Source: Allomuricauda sp. NBRC 101325 (GTDB taxonomy: Bacteria; Bacteroidota; Bacteroidia; Flavobacteriales; Flavobacteriaceae). Taken from it: DNA of 64,000 nt. The notes beneath the pieces were generated by a model. It saw only the letters and a list, made by a program, of their open reading frames with translations. It ran no database searches and was not told the DNA's origin. A program made the translations under genes and the position numbers. Each line of letters begins with the position of its first letter. Positions within the stretch are counted from its first letter, which is position 1. The DNA is taken from contig NZ_BSQF01000004.1 in assembly GCF_030268205.1 (NCBI RefSeq), forward strand, positions 186,001 to 250,000, read 5' to 3'. This document shows positions 44,868 to 54,150 of this stretch, piece after piece.

Positions 44868-44877
44868 GATTGCAATC
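44868..44877. promoter_or_regulatory. Palindrome GATTGCAATC before hsp20
   Basis: A perfect ten-base palindrome, with TT/AA pairs beyond one mismatch on each side, sits 25 bases before the hsp20 ATG. It is unlike the CIRCE element. A short palindrome of this size can occur by chance, so the regulatory role is speculative. Confidence 0.25.
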
Positions 44878-44902
44878 TAATTAATCTATAAAACAAGTAG
44901 CA

Positions 44903-45343
44903 ATGTCACTGGTAAAAATGGACAGGAAGAGATTTCCTTGGAACGACAGTTTGATTGATTTTTTCAATCGCGATGCATTTATTGATGATGAGTTTTTCAA
45001 CTTGGAAAAATTTCATCCATCAATGAACATTAAGGAGCACGACAAAGATTTTCAAATTGAATTTGCGGCTCCCGGTTTTGACAAAAAAGACTTTAACATC
45101 ACCATGAAAGATGATGTCTTGGAGGTATCCGCAGAAAAAAGCCATGAGGAGACCGAAGAGGAAGAAAACTTTACACGTAGGGAATTCAACTACAATTCCT
45201 TTACCCGGAATTTAAAATTACCCAACACGGTAGACCCCTCCAAAGAAATTGCGGCCGTGTACAAAAAAGGGATACTTACCCTTAACGTACCCAAAATGGA
45301 AGGTGCCCCAAAAGACAACAAAAGAGTTATCGAGGTATCGTAA
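44903..45343 (+). CDS. Hsp20/alpha-crystallin small heat-shock protein
   Basis: A 146-residue holdase. The alpha-crystallin domain spans about 40-140 (MNIKEHDKDFQIEFAAPGFDKKDF, LEVSAEKSHEETEEEE, FTRNLKLPNTVD) with the conserved AxKxGxLT-type motif as YKKGILTLNVPK. It prevents aggregation of unfolded proteins. It stands between two paralogous helical proteins in the stress island. Confidence 0.93.
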   Translation: MSLVKMDRKRFPWNDSLIDFFNRDAFIDDEFFNLEKFHPSMNIKEHDKDFQIEFAAPGFDKKDFNITMKDDVLEVSAEKSHEETEEEENFTRREFNYNSFTRNLKLPNTVDPSKEIAAVYKKGILTLNVPKMEGAPKDNKRVIEVS

Positions 45344-45351
45344 ACAAAATC

Positions 45352-45379
45352 AGCGGCAGGTGATCTTGCATCTGCCGCT
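45352..45379 (+). other. Stable hairpin between hsp20 and the next gene
   Basis: AGCGGCAGGTG (45352-45362) pairs with CATCTGCCGCT (45369-45379) with one G-U pair and a six-base loop. No U-run follows on the plus strand (CAAAAATTAACG), so it is more likely to stabilise the hsp20 transcript or weaken read-through than to be a full terminator. Confidence 0.45.
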
Positions 45380-45393
45380 CAAAAATTAACGTC

Positions 45394-45837
45394 ATGAAAA
45401 CAAAACCCAGAAAAAGAACCTTTAGGGAATGGTTCAGTGTGGAAGAACTACAACAAGAATCAAAAAAATGGATGTCCGAACTCCAATTTGCCCAAGATGA
45501 ACAACGATTTTTGAACCAAATGATCAAAGATTATACGTTGGACATTATCGATTCTGAAATGTTCAATAGGGTGCAGCCAGTTGTGGATGGCTTAAATCGA
45601 TTGGAAAACCATTTGCAAGAATTAATGGATTCGGTAAGGGTACACGAAAATCAATTGTCAACATTGATCGAAGAGAAAATTACCGACAAATTTGAAAGTT
45701 CCTATTTGGAATCCCATAATGATTTGGCGATGCTATTGGATGATTATTTTGAGAAATACAAAGATTACAAGACCCAAATGTTTGAGATCATTTCTCAAGT
45801 GATGAAGCACAAAAAACAAAAAAGGTTGCTCAATTAA
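45394..45837 (+). CDS. Small helical protein of unknown function (paralogue of the 44429 product)
   Basis: A 147-residue helical protein with a Lys/Arg-rich N-terminus and the pattern ESKKWMSELQFAQDEQRFLNQMIKDY near the start (given here only as its shared W-x3-L-x-F-x-DE-x-F pattern) and YKDYKTQMFEIISQVMKHKKQKR at the end. It matches the gene upstream of hsp20 in length, layout and spacing of motifs. Its stop overlaps the stop of the convergent cardiolipin synthase gene by four bases. Confidence 0.7.
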   Translation: MKTKPRKRTFREWFSVEELQQESKKWMSELQFAQDEQRFLNQMIKDYTLDIIDSEMFNRVQPVVDGLNRLENHLQELMDSVRVHENQLSTLIEEKITDKFESSYLESHNDLAMLLDDYFEKYKDYKTQMFEIISQVMKHKKQKRLLN

Positions 45838-47255
45838 AGTAAGGGACTTAGCAATTTGGCAAAGCCTTCCAATATTTTTTTGATCATAGGTCGTTGCCGA
45901 TGTTTTTGATAGTCCAAAAGCGCCGTGGACTTAGCGCAGTCTTTTAAGAAATCCGCTTTCATTTGTGCGCACAGATCAGCATCGTAAACAAAAGCCTGTG
46001 CTTCATAATTCTGTTGTAGACTTCGGTTATCGAGATTGGCCGTTCCAATACTGGCGATTTCATCATCGCACAGCATAACTTTGCTATGCAGAATGCCATC
46101 GGGATATAGGTAAATTTTTATCCCAGATTTAAGGTAGGTGTCAAAATACGCACGAACACACCAATCCACCAATTTTATATCTGTGGTGTCCGACATCAAC
46201 AACCTGACATCGACCCCGCTTAATGCTGCTGTGGCCAATCCTTGCAGAATGGCATGGTTGGGAATTATGTACGGATTTACAATGTAAAGGTATTTTTCTG
46301 CACTGTTGATGATGGAAAAATAGATTTGCTCCATGACATCAAAGTCATCATCGGGGCCACTGGCCACAATTTGCAAATATTTCTCTCCGTCCAACTTCGG
46401 ATGTAATATAAAACTGGAAATATCAACCTGCTCGCCACTGGCCAAAAACCAGTCGATGATAAAAGTTCGGTTTAAAAAATCGACGGCTTCTCCCTCTACT
46501 TTCAAATGGGTATCGTGCCATTTTCCCAAAGAGGGATCACCTTTTAAGTATTTGTCCGAAATGTTGATGCCACCCGTAAATCCAATTTTATTGTCGATGA
46601 CTATGATTTTTCTGTGGTTTCTATAGTTCAGTGCGCTCAAGAAACGACCGAAGCGAAAGGGTAAAAATTGGGCAGTTTGTACTCCAATGGAATGAAGTCG
46701 TTTCAAGTATTTTTTGCTTAGGGAATAACTCCCAATCCCATCGTACAATAATCGAACCGTGACATTTTGCTCAATTTTGCGCTCAAAGATTTCTAGGAGT
46801 TTATCCGCCAATACTCCATCTTCAAAAATGTAATATTGCAAATGGATGTGTTCTTGGGCTTCTTCAAGGGCTTCAAAAATACTTTCGAAAGTATTGCGTC
46901 CATCTTTTAATAATTCAACCTCGTTTTTACAGGAAACAGGACATTTGGCAGTTTTGTGAATCAGATTGATAATTTTCTCTTTGTTACCATAAATAGGAGG
47001 TGTGCATTGTTGGTATTGCAATTCATCCCGAATGCTGAACTCATTTTTCAATGAGAACATTTTGTTCTTCCGTCTGTTCCGTCCGAATAAAATATAAAGC
47101 AAAACCCCACCAACGGGAATGGTGAAAATCGCTAAAAGCCACGCCAAAGTTTTACTGGGTCGAACCCCGTTCAACAACAAACTGACCACCATGATTGCTG
47201 CAATCAACACATAAAGTGCAATAAGGACAGGAATAAACATGGATTCGGTTAGCAT
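45834..47255 (-). CDS. cls: Cardiolipin synthase (phospholipase D superfamily)
   Basis: A 473-residue inner-membrane enzyme joining two phosphatidylglycerols to cardiolipin. Two N-terminal helices (about 5-30 and 38-58, with a short PLDc_N domain) precede two HKD motifs, one in NHRKIIVIDNKIGFTGG and one in HSKVMLCDDEIASIGTANLD. Length and layout match ClsA. It converges with the stress island and lies seven bases after the racemase-like gene, so these two may be co-transcribed. Confidence 0.92.
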   Translation of the reverse strand: MLTESMFIPVLIALYVLIAAIMVVSLLLNGVRPSKTLAWLLAIFTIPVGGVLLYILFGRNRRKNKMFSLKNEFSIRDELQYQQCTPPIYGNKEKIINLIHKTAKCPVSCKNEVELLKDGRNTFESIFEALEEAQEHIHLQYYIFEDGVLADKLLEIFERKIEQNVTVRLLYDGIGSYSLSKKYLKRLHSIGVQTAQFLPFRFGRFLSALNYRNHRKIIVIDNKIGFTGGINISDKYLKGDPSLGKWHDTHLKVEGEAVDFLNRTFIIDWFLASGEQVDISSFILHPKLDGEKYLQIVASGPDDDFDVMEQIYFSIINSAEKYLYIVNPYIIPNHAILQGLATAALSGVDVRLLMSDTTDIKLVDWCVRAYFDTYLKSGIKIYLYPDGILHSKVMLCDDEIASIGTANLDNRSLQQNYEAQAFVYDADLCAQMKADFLKDCAKSTALLDYQKHRQRPMIKKILEGFAKLLSPLL

Positions 47256-47262
47256 GAAAGGA

Positions 47263-47955
47263 TCAGTTTAAAATAAAATCTACCGCCATTTGCGCATGTA
47301 GGTTGGTGGTTGCCAAGGTTGGAATATCCACTTCATTTTCTTTAATGAGCAAGGGCAATTCCGTACATCCTAAAATAATGCCATCCGCTCCACGAGCTTT
47401 TAACAAACTGATTTGCTCTTTAAAAAAGGTTTTGGCGTCCTCTGAAAAAATACCCTGCGTCAACTCTTTGGAAACATATTCATGGGCTTGGGGAATAAAT
47501 TCCTCTGATGGGATGATGGTTTCAATTCCATAGTTCTCTTTCAACTCTTTTGGAATAAAATTTCCTGTCATGGTAGGTCTATTCCCGAGCAATCCCAATT
47601 TTTTCAATCTCAATTTTTCGGCCTCCTTGCCAGTGACATCCGCAATATGCAAAATGGGAATTTGAATCTTGGGCTGCACAAAATCGTAGACCATATGTGG
47701 TGTGTTGGCACAAATAATAATGGCCTTGGCACCAGCAGCTTGCAATTTTTCGGAAACCGCTAAATATTTCGCATTGATTTTCTCCTTGTTCTGTTCCCGC
47801 ATCAACTCAATATTAATGCTGTGGATGATCAAGGGTGGGTTGGCTTGTTCCCCAATGACCTTTCCAGCCATTTGGTTGATCAATTTGTAATATTCAATGG
47901 TGGAATGCCAAGAAGTACCACCGATCATCCCCAAGGTTTGCATGTTTTCGGTCAT
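47263..47955 (-). CDS. Aspartate/glutamate racemase family protein
   Basis: A 230-residue cofactor-independent racemase-fold protein (YgeA/aspartate-racemase type) with GMIGGTSWHSTIEYYKLIN at the N-terminus. Both catalytic cysteines appear present: the first in IICANTPHM and the second in LGCTELPLL. It would interconvert L- and D-forms of an acidic or broader-range amino acid in the cytoplasm; substrate not predictable. Upstream is a 178-base gap to the divergent alcohol dehydrogenase gene. Confidence 0.88.
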   Translation of the reverse strand: MTENMQTLGMIGGTSWHSTIEYYKLINQMAGKVIGEQANPPLIIHSINIELMREQNKEKINAKYLAVSEKLQAAGAKAIIICANTPHMVYDFVQPKIQIPILHIADVTGKEAEKLRLKKLGLLGNRPTMTGNFIPKELKENYGIETIIPSEEFIPQAHEYVSKELTQGIFSEDAKTFFKEQISLLKARGADGIILGCTELPLLIKENEVDIPTLATTNLHAQMAVDFILN

Positions 47956-48133
47956 AACTTAGGTATTTATCATAATACATATCAATTTACGCAAAATGAG
48001 AGCAATAGGATATGACAATGCTCATTTCAATACAATGGGTTTCCGACCACCATTTTGAAACTATTCATTTAACTCAGTATGACTTGGGTTTTCACTAAAT
48101 TTATGGGCAAAACCAACGAACTAACTTTATAGC

Positions 48134-49174
48134 ATGCGAGCAATTGTTTATGAGAAATTTCAGGGCCCGATTTCACTTCAAAATGTTGCGGACCCAACCC
48201 CAAAAGACCATGGTGTTGTGGTTAAAGTAACCGCCACGGGACTGTGCAGAAGTGATTGGCATGGCTGGATGGGGCACGACCCAGATATTGAACTTCCTCA
48301 TGTGCCTGGTCACGAGTTGGCAGGAACCATTGCTGAGGTTGGGAAGAATGTCCAAAATTTTAAGGTAGGGGATAGGGTCACTGTTCCCTTTGTGTGTGGA
48401 TGTGGTACCTGTTACGAATGCCATTCTGGAAACCATCAGGTTTGTGACCACCAGACTCAACCCGGATTTACACACTGGGGTTCCTTTGCAGAATATGTGG
48501 CGCTGGATCATGCGGATATCAACTTAGTCAAGATTCCAGAAGAAATAAGCGATATTACCGCAGCGATTTTAGGATGTCGATTCATTACCTCCTTTAGGGC
48601 CGTAGTAGATCAAGGAAAGGTTCAGGGAGGTCAATTTGTGGCGGTACATGGTTGTGGGGGCGTAGGTCTTTCTGCCATAATGATTGCTAATGCACTCGGT
48701 GCTGAGGTGATTGCAGTGGATATTAATAAGGATACTTTACAATTGGCAAAGGATTTAGGAGCATCCAAAATTATAAATGCCTCAAACCATTCCGGTGTGG
48801 TAGAAGAAATAAAATCATTGACCAGGGGAGGTGTCCATGTTTCCATTGATGGATTGGGGAGCCAAACCACCTGTTTCAATTCCATCGCCAATTTGCGGAA
48901 ACGAGGCAAACATATTCAAGTGGGATTAATGACAGATGATCACAAACATCCTAATATCCCGATGGACCAAGTTTTGGCCAACGAGCTTGAAATTTTGGGT
49001 AGTCATGGCATGCAGGCTTTTCGATACCCTGCAATGTTGGAAATGATCAAAAGTGGCAAATTACAACCCGAAAAACTCATTGAAAAAACCATTTCATTGG
49101 AGCAAGCAGCCCAAGAGTTACCATTGATGAATCAATTCAAAAATAAGGGAGTCACAGTGATCAATTCCTTTTAA
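48134..49174 (+). CDS. Zinc-dependent alcohol dehydrogenase (MDR family)
   Basis: A 346-residue medium-chain dehydrogenase. Catalytic zinc ligands appear in CRSDWHG, GHELAGT and GCRFITSF; the structural zinc cysteines are in [17 protein letters not shown]; the NAD(P) motif is [10 protein letters not shown]. The substrate is unknown. It stands alone between a divergent racemase gene and the TldD unit. Confidence 0.9.
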   Translation: MRAIVYEKFQGPISLQNVADPTPKDHGVVVKVTATGLCRSDWHGWMGHDPDIELPHVPGHELAGTIAEVGKNVQNFKVGDRVTVPFVCGCGTCYECHSGNHQVCDHQTQPGFTHWGSFAEYVALDHADINLVKIPEEISDITAAILGCRFITSFRAVVDQGKVQGGQFVAVHGCGGVGLSAIMIANALGAEVIAVDINKDTLQLAKDLGASKIINASNHSGVVEEIKSLTRGGVHVSIDGLGSQTTCFNSIANLRKRGKHIQVGLMTDDHKHPNIPMDQVLANELEILGSHGMQAFRYPAMLEMIKSGKLQPEKLIEKTISLEQAAQELPLMNQFKNKGVTVINSF

Positions 49175-49443
49175 TTTTCTCAAAAAAATTCAAGAAATCT
49201 GTAACAAATGGTTGAAAAAGAATACAAAAGGAACAACAGTTTGTGATTTTTTCAACAAAACAGTTCAAAATCTAACATAAATGTAAAATGAGCACTTTTA
49301 AAAGAAGTATCCTTAAATTGAAATTTCCCATTTTGGATTTTAGGTTAATATTAACATAATGCTAAATGGGCTCTACTTATTTTTAAGGAATTTGAATGAC
49401 TTCAAGAAGAACCAACTCAATATAATCAGATAATAAATCAATC

Positions 49444-51084
49444 ATGAAAAGAAGAAGTTTTGTACAGTACGCAGGTATGGGTGCAGGGGCTATGTTGATG
49501 CCTTCGCTTCTGATCGGGAACGAAATTCCGACGGAGGCGTTACTGGAGCCAGGCATGGATGTTGTACTAAAAAAGCAAATGGCAGACGTGGCCTTGAACA
49601 CCGCCAAATCAATGGGAGCAACCTATGCCGATGCCCGAATAGGTAGGTATTTGAACCAGTATGTATTTACTAGGGAAGAAAAAGTTCAGAATGTAGTGAA
49701 CACCGAATCTTTCGGTATTGGTATTCGAGTGATCGCCAACGGTACTTGGGGATTCTCATCCACAAACGATGTTACTGAGGACGGAATCAAAAAAGCGACC
49801 GAACATGCCGTTGCCATTGCAAAGGCCAATTCCAAAATTCAAAAGGAGCCCGTGAAATTGGCGCCTGTTGAATCTTACGGAGAGGTAGCTTGGAAAACTC
49901 CCATCAAAAAGGACTTTAAGGAAGTTCCAATCTCCGAAAAAGTAGATCTTTTGTTGAGTGCGAACGCTGCTGCCGTTGAAAATGGCGCCAACTTCGTGAA
50001 TTCTTCCCTTTTCATGGTGAACGAGCAAAAATATTTTGCATCCACTGAAGGTTCATATATTGACCAAGATGTGCATAGAATCTGGCCAACGTTCAATGTA
50101 ACGGCCGTAGATAGGGCTGCTGGTAAATTTAGAACCCGTCAAGCCTTAAGTGCACCAATGGGGATGGGCTACGAATACATGGATGGCCTAGAGTCTGAAA
50201 AATTAACAGGTCCAGAGGGCATCAAACTATATAGAAACAGTTACGATATAGTGGAGGATGCCGCCATGGCCGCCAAACAGGCCAAGCAAAAACTTACGGC
50301 AAAATCCGTGGAGCCAGGTAAATACGATTTGGTACTTGAGCCAAACCACCTTGGTTTGACCATTCACGAATCTGTGGGGCACCCAACAGAATTGGATAGG
50401 GTACTGGGTTACGAAGCCAACTATGCAGGAACCAGTTTTGCCACTTTGGATAAATGGGAATCCAAAAATTTCAACTACGGAAGTGATATTGTAAACATCG
50501 TGGCCGATAAAACCCAAGTAGGTTCTTTGGGTGCGGTAGGCTTTGATGATGAAGGTGTACAGACCAAAAAATGGGATTTGATCAGAAACGGAATCTTGGT
50601 GAACTATCAGGCAATCCGTGATCAAGTTCAAATGATCGGACAAAACGAATCCCACGGTTGCTGCTATGCTCAGAGTTGGGAAGATGTACAGTTCCAACGT
50701 ATGCCCAATGTTTCATTGGAGCCAGGAACTGAAAAATACTCATTGCAAGATATGATCAAAGACGTGGAAAAAGGTATCTACATTTTGGGTAGAGGATCCT
50801 ATTCCATCGACCAGCAGCGATACAACTTCCAATTTGGAGGCACATTGTTCTATGAGATCAAGGATGGTGAAATCGTTGGCATGTTGGAAGACGTAGCATA
50901 CCAATCCAATACGCAGGAATTCTGGAATTCTTGTGCCAAGATTTGTGACAAGGACGATTACAGATTGTTCGGTTCTTTCTTCGACGGTAAAGGGCAGCCC
51001 TCTCAGGTGAGCGCCGTTTCCCACGGAAGTTCCACAGCAAGATTTAACGGAATCAATGTAATCAATACAGGTAGGACCATTTAA
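49444..51084 (+). CDS. tldD: TldD-type metalloprotease with Tat-like leader
   Basis: A 546-residue TldD homologue. The zinc motif HExxxH is present in TIHESVGHPTELDR (His308, Glu309, His313), and the C-terminal SHGSSTARFNGINVINTG is typical of TldD. Unlike enterobacterial TldD, the N-terminus MKRRSFVQYAGMGAGAMLMP looks like a twin-arginine leader, suggesting export. TldD works with TldE as a heterodimeric peptidase that trims unfolded peptides or ribosomal peptide precursors. Its partner gene follows after 27 bases. Confidence 0.9.
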   Translation: MKRRSFVQYAGMGAGAMLMPSLLIGNEIPTEALLEPGMDVVLKKQMADVALNTAKSMGATYADARIGRYLNQYVFTREEKVQNVVNTESFGIGIRVIANGTWGFSSTNDVTEDGIKKATEHAVAIAKANSKIQKEPVKLAPVESYGEVAWKTPIKKDFKEVPISEKVDLLLSANAAAVENGANFVNSSLFMVNEQKYFASTEGSYIDQDVHRIWPTFNVTAVDRAAGKFRTRQALSAPMGMGYEYMDGLESEKLTGPEGIKLYRNSYDIVEDAAMAAKQAKQKLTAKSVEPGKYDLVLEPNHLGLTIHESVGHPTELDRVLGYEANYAGTSFATLDKWESKNFNYGSDIVNIVADKTQVGSLGAVGFDDEGVQTKKWDLIRNGILVNYQAIRDQVQMIGQNESHGCCYAQSWEDVQFQRMPNVSLEPGTEKYSLQDMIKDVEKGIYILGRGSYSIDQQRYNFQFGGTLFYEIKDGEIVGMLEDVAYQSNTQEFWNSCAKICDKDDYRLFGSFFDGKGQPSQVSAVSHGSSTARFNGINVINTGRTI

Positions 51085-51111
51085 GGTTTGTTCAATATTA
51101 AAAATTAGACA

Positions 51112-52428
51112 ATGGCTATTTATACAGAAGAAGAAGCAAAAAAGATTTTGGAGAAAGCCTTGAGCTTTTCCAAGGCCGATGCCTGCGAAATAAACCTTGA
51201 TGGAAGTAATAGTGGAAATATCCGATATGCACGAAATACGGTGTCCACTGCAGGATATAGATCAAGTCAAAGTTTGGTGGTACAATCCAGCTTTGGTAAA
51301 AAGGTAGGGACTGCAACCATCGACGAGTTCGATGATGCCTCCTTGGAAAAAGTGGTGCGTAGATCGGAAGAATTGGCACAACTATCTCCAGAAAACCCAG
51401 AATATATGGCGCCTTTGGGCCCGCAACAATACGATGAAGCTATTACTTTTAGTGAGGCAACCGCAAACGTAACTCCTGAGTTTAGAGCAGAAGTTGCGAG
51501 CAAGAGTATTGTTCCGGCATCAGAAAAGGATGTGACCGCAGCAGGATTCTTGGACGATTCGGCAGGATTTTCTGCCATGATCAACTCCAATGGACTGTTC
51601 GCTTACAATAAATCAACGGATGTGGACTTTACCGTAACCATGCGTACCAACGATGGAACAGGTTCGGGTTGGGTAACCCGCGATTTTAACGATATTTCCA
51701 AGTTCGATGCTGCAGAAGCAGCCAACACAGCGATTGATAAAGCGGTTTTATCCAAAGAAGCTCGTGCTATCGAACCAGGAAAGTACACCGTGATTTTGGA
51801 ACCGGCCGCAGCATCAGATTTATTGCGAAATTTGTTCTTTTCCTTTAATGCAAGATCTGCCGATGAAGGACGAAGCTTTATGTCTGCAAAAGACGGAGGT
51901 AACAAATTGGGGCAAAAAATCGTTGACGAGCGTGTGAACATTTGGTCAGACCCATTGCACCCAGATGTACCGACTTCTACATGGAACGGTGCAGGTCAAC
52001 CCCTTAAGAAAACCACTTGGATTGAGAACGGAGTAGTGAAAAACTTGGCGTATGATCGTTATTGGGCTCAGGAAAAAGGCGTAGATCCTGTTCCTTTCCC
52101 AAGCAACGCAATTATGGCCGGTGGTGATGAAAGTTTGGAAGATATGATCAAAGGCACTAAAAAGGGAATTTTGGTAACACGTTTTTGGTATATCCGAAGT
52201 GTAGATCCACAAACCTTATTGTACACAGGTTTGACACGAGACGGAACTTTCTATATTGAAAACGGAAAAATAAAGTTTCCAGTGAAGAACTTCAGGTTCA
52301 ACGAGAGTCCGATTATCATGTTGAATAACTTGGAATCTTTGGGCAAGCAAGTGCGCGTAAGTGGAAACCTAATACCTTATATGAAGATTCGTGACTTTAC
52401 CTTTACGAGTCTCTCCGATGCGGTATAA
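51112..52428 (+). CDS. tldE: TldE/PmbA-like partner of TldD
   Basis: A 438-residue PmbA_TldD family protein without the HExxxH zinc motif, as expected of the non-catalytic TldE partner. Features include an N-terminal domain (ADACEINLDGSNSGNIRYARN-like), the GTGSGWVTRDF segment and the C-terminal VRVSGNLIPYMKIRDFTFTS. It has no obvious signal peptide although its TldD partner has one. A strong terminator follows. Confidence 0.88.
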   Translation: MAIYTEEEAKKILEKALSFSKADACEINLDGSNSGNIRYARNTVSTAGYRSSQSLVVQSSFGKKVGTATIDEFDDASLEKVVRRSEELAQLSPENPEYMAPLGPQQYDEAITFSEATANVTPEFRAEVASKSIVPASEKDVTAAGFLDDSAGFSAMINSNGLFAYNKSTDVDFTVTMRTNDGTGSGWVTRDFNDISKFDAAEAANTAIDKAVLSKEARAIEPGKYTVILEPAAASDLLRNLFFSFNARSADEGRSFMSAKDGGNKLGQKIVDERVNIWSDPLHPDVPTSTWNGAGQPLKKTTWIENGVVKNLAYDRYWAQEKGVDPVPFPSNAIMAGGDESLEDMIKGTKKGILVTRFWYIRSVDPQTLLYTGLTRDGTFYIENGKIKFPVKNFRFNESPIIMLNNLESLGKQVRVSGNLIPYMKIRDFTFTSLSDAV

Positions 52429-52445
52429 CAGACTGAAATAAAACA

Positions 52446-52484
52446 AACTGGTGGTCAGCTTTCTTGACCGCCAGTTTTTATTTT
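52446..52484 (+). terminator. Rho-independent terminator after tldD-tldE
   Basis: AACTGGTGGTCA (52446-52457) pairs with TGACCGCCAGTT (52465-52476) over 12 pairs with one G-U, loop of seven bases, followed by TTTTTATTTTG. It separates the TldD/TldE unit from the DUF4159-MoxR operon. Confidence 0.88.
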
Positions 52485-52508
52485 GAACTAATGTAGCCTA
52501 CTTCCTCT

Positions 52509-53135
52509 ATGGCTTTGGATAACGAATTCTTTTTTACCCGTTTGCAATACGAATCAGGCGACTGGGACGTAGATCAACGTATGCCCTCCAATATGCTGAA
52601 CTCCTTGGTCGAGTACACCACACTTAAAGTGGATACCCAAGAGAAGATCATTTCGTTGGGAAGTGACGATATTTTTAAAAGTCCATTTTGCTATATCTCA
52701 GGCCATAAATTGGTACAGTTTACCAAAAAGGAACGGGAGAATTTTGAAAAATATGTTCGCAATGGCGGTTTTGTATTTGCCGACGATTGCAACCACGATA
52801 TTGATGGTTTGTTTGCCAAATCCTTTGAACGTCAAATGGAGGAGATTTTTGGCGCAGGAGAGCTGAAAAAAATCCCAAACGACCATGAAATCTATACCAT
52901 TTTCTTTGAATTTGAAGATGGTCCGCCCACCACATCCCAAGAACTCAATGGCTGGGGTGACGATTTGGTGCACGATTACCTAAAAGCCATTGTCATCAAT
53001 GGAAGAATTGGCGTGCTCTATAGCAATAAAGACTACGGCTGCGAATGGGATTATGACTTTAGAAACAAACGATGGTATAAAATAGACAATACCCGTTTTG
53101 CGGTGAATATTGTCCTCTATGCGCTAACCTCATAA
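52509..53135 (+). CDS. DUF4159 family protein
   Basis: A 208-residue protein with no signal peptide, opening FFFTRLQYESGDWDVD and containing FVRNGGFVFADD-like (YVRNGGFVFADDCNHD) and GVLYSNKDYGCEWDYD segments, all diagnostic of DUF4159. The fold is related to glutamine-amidotransferase-like domains; role unknown. It is regularly the first or second gene in MoxR-DUF58 clusters, as here (ten bases before moxR). Confidence 0.85.
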   Translation: MALDNEFFFTRLQYESGDWDVDQRMPSNMLNSLVEYTTLKVDTQEKIISLGSDDIFKSPFCYISGHKLVQFTKKERENFEKYVRNGGFVFADDCNHDIDGLFAKSFERQMEEIFGAGELKKIPNDHEIYTIFFEFEDGPPTTSQELNGWGDDLVHDYLKAIVINGRIGVLYSNKDYGCEWDYDFRNKRWYKIDNTRFAVNIVLYALTS

Positions 53136-53145
53136 CAGAACTAAC

Positions 53146-54150
53146 TTGGATAAAGAACTACAAAAAATAGCAAATGAAGTTGAGGGACTTTCAGAAAAAC
53201 TGAAAGCACTCAAACAAGAAATTGGCAAAGTGATTATAGGTCAGGATGAGACCGTTTCCCAACTGTTGATTACATTTTTGGCAGGTGGACATGCCTTGCT
53301 CGAGGGGGTTCCAGGACTTGCCAAAACATTGATGATTCGAACCTTGGCCAATGCCATAGAACTCAAATTCAAACGGATTCAGTTTACACCCGATCTAATG
53401 CCCTCGGACATTATTGGAACGGAAATCTTGGAAGAGGACCACACCACGGGCAAGAAATTCTTCAAGTTCAACAAAGGGCCTATTTTCTCCAATATTATTT
53501 TGGCAGATGAGATCAACCGTACGCCTCCCAAAACACAGGCAGCTTTGTTAGAGGCCATGCAGGAATTTGAGGTGACCTATGGCGACAAAACCTATCCTTT
53601 GGATAAGCCTTTCTTTATTTTGGCCACCCAAAATCCCATTGAGCAATCGGGAACCTTTGTATTGCCCGAAGCACAACAAGACCGTTTCTTGCTCTACATC
53701 AAAATTGGATACCCGACCGATGAAGAGGAAATCAAAATTTTAAAAGCCACTACGGGAACCAAAAAAGCCACCCTGAACAAAGTACTTTCAGGGGAAGATA
53801 TTGTGCGATTGCAGCAATTGGTGCGTGAAGTTTCCATTAGTGACGGACTCATTCAATATGTGAGTGATATCATCCGTGCCACCCGACCTGATACCACCAC
53901 CGTGGACTTTGTGAAAAAATGGGCGGATTGGGGCGCAGGTCCCCGTGCTGGGCAGGCCATGATTTTGACCGCAAAAGCCAATGCCTTGTTGGAAGGTAGA
54001 TTGGCCGTTACCCCTGAGGATTTAAAAGCTGTAGCTATTCCTGTATTGCGACACCGTGTGTTAGTGAACTTTAGGGCAGAGGCCGAGGGCATCACTTCGG
54101 ATGAGGTGACCAGGCACATCTTACAGACCATTCAGGTAAAAGAAAAATAA
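53146..54150 (+). CDS. MoxR-family AAA+ ATPase
   Basis: A 334-residue AAA_3 ATPase with Walker A GVPGLAKT (54-61), Walker B ILADEINR, sensor 1 ATQNPIEQSGTF and a C-terminal lid. The start is TTG at 53146; an in-frame TAA lies at 53125 and no ATG occurs before the ATPase core. MoxR proteins act as chaperones that load metal or mature partner proteins with VWA/MIDAS domains, such as the DUF58 protein encoded immediately downstream (stop and start overlap by one base). Confidence 0.92.
   Translation: MDKELQKIANEVEGLSEKLKALKQEIGKVIIGQDETVSQLLITFLAGGHALLEGVPGLAKTLMIRTLANAIELKFKRIQFTPDLMPSDIIGTEILEEDHTTGKKFFKFNKGPIFSNIILADEINRTPPKTQAALLEAMQEFEVTYGDKTYPLDKPFFILATQNPIEQSGTFVLPEAQQDRFLLYIKIGYPTDEEEIKILKATTGTKKATLNKVLSGEDIVRLQQLVREVSISDGLIQYVSDIIRATRPDTTTVDFVKKWADWGAGPRAGQAMILTAKANALLEGRLAVTPEDLKAVAIPVLRHRVLVNFRAEAEGITSDEVTRHILQTIQVKEK

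Noticed and set aside
49212..49258. Inverted repeat GTTGAAAAA...TTTTTCAAC after the alcohol dehydrogenase
   Set aside because: The loop is too large and the stem mostly A/T, so it is a poor terminator.
49288..49359. A 23-codon ORF upstream of tldD
   Set aside because: Short, no recognisable features, low-complexity AT-rich context; probably chance.
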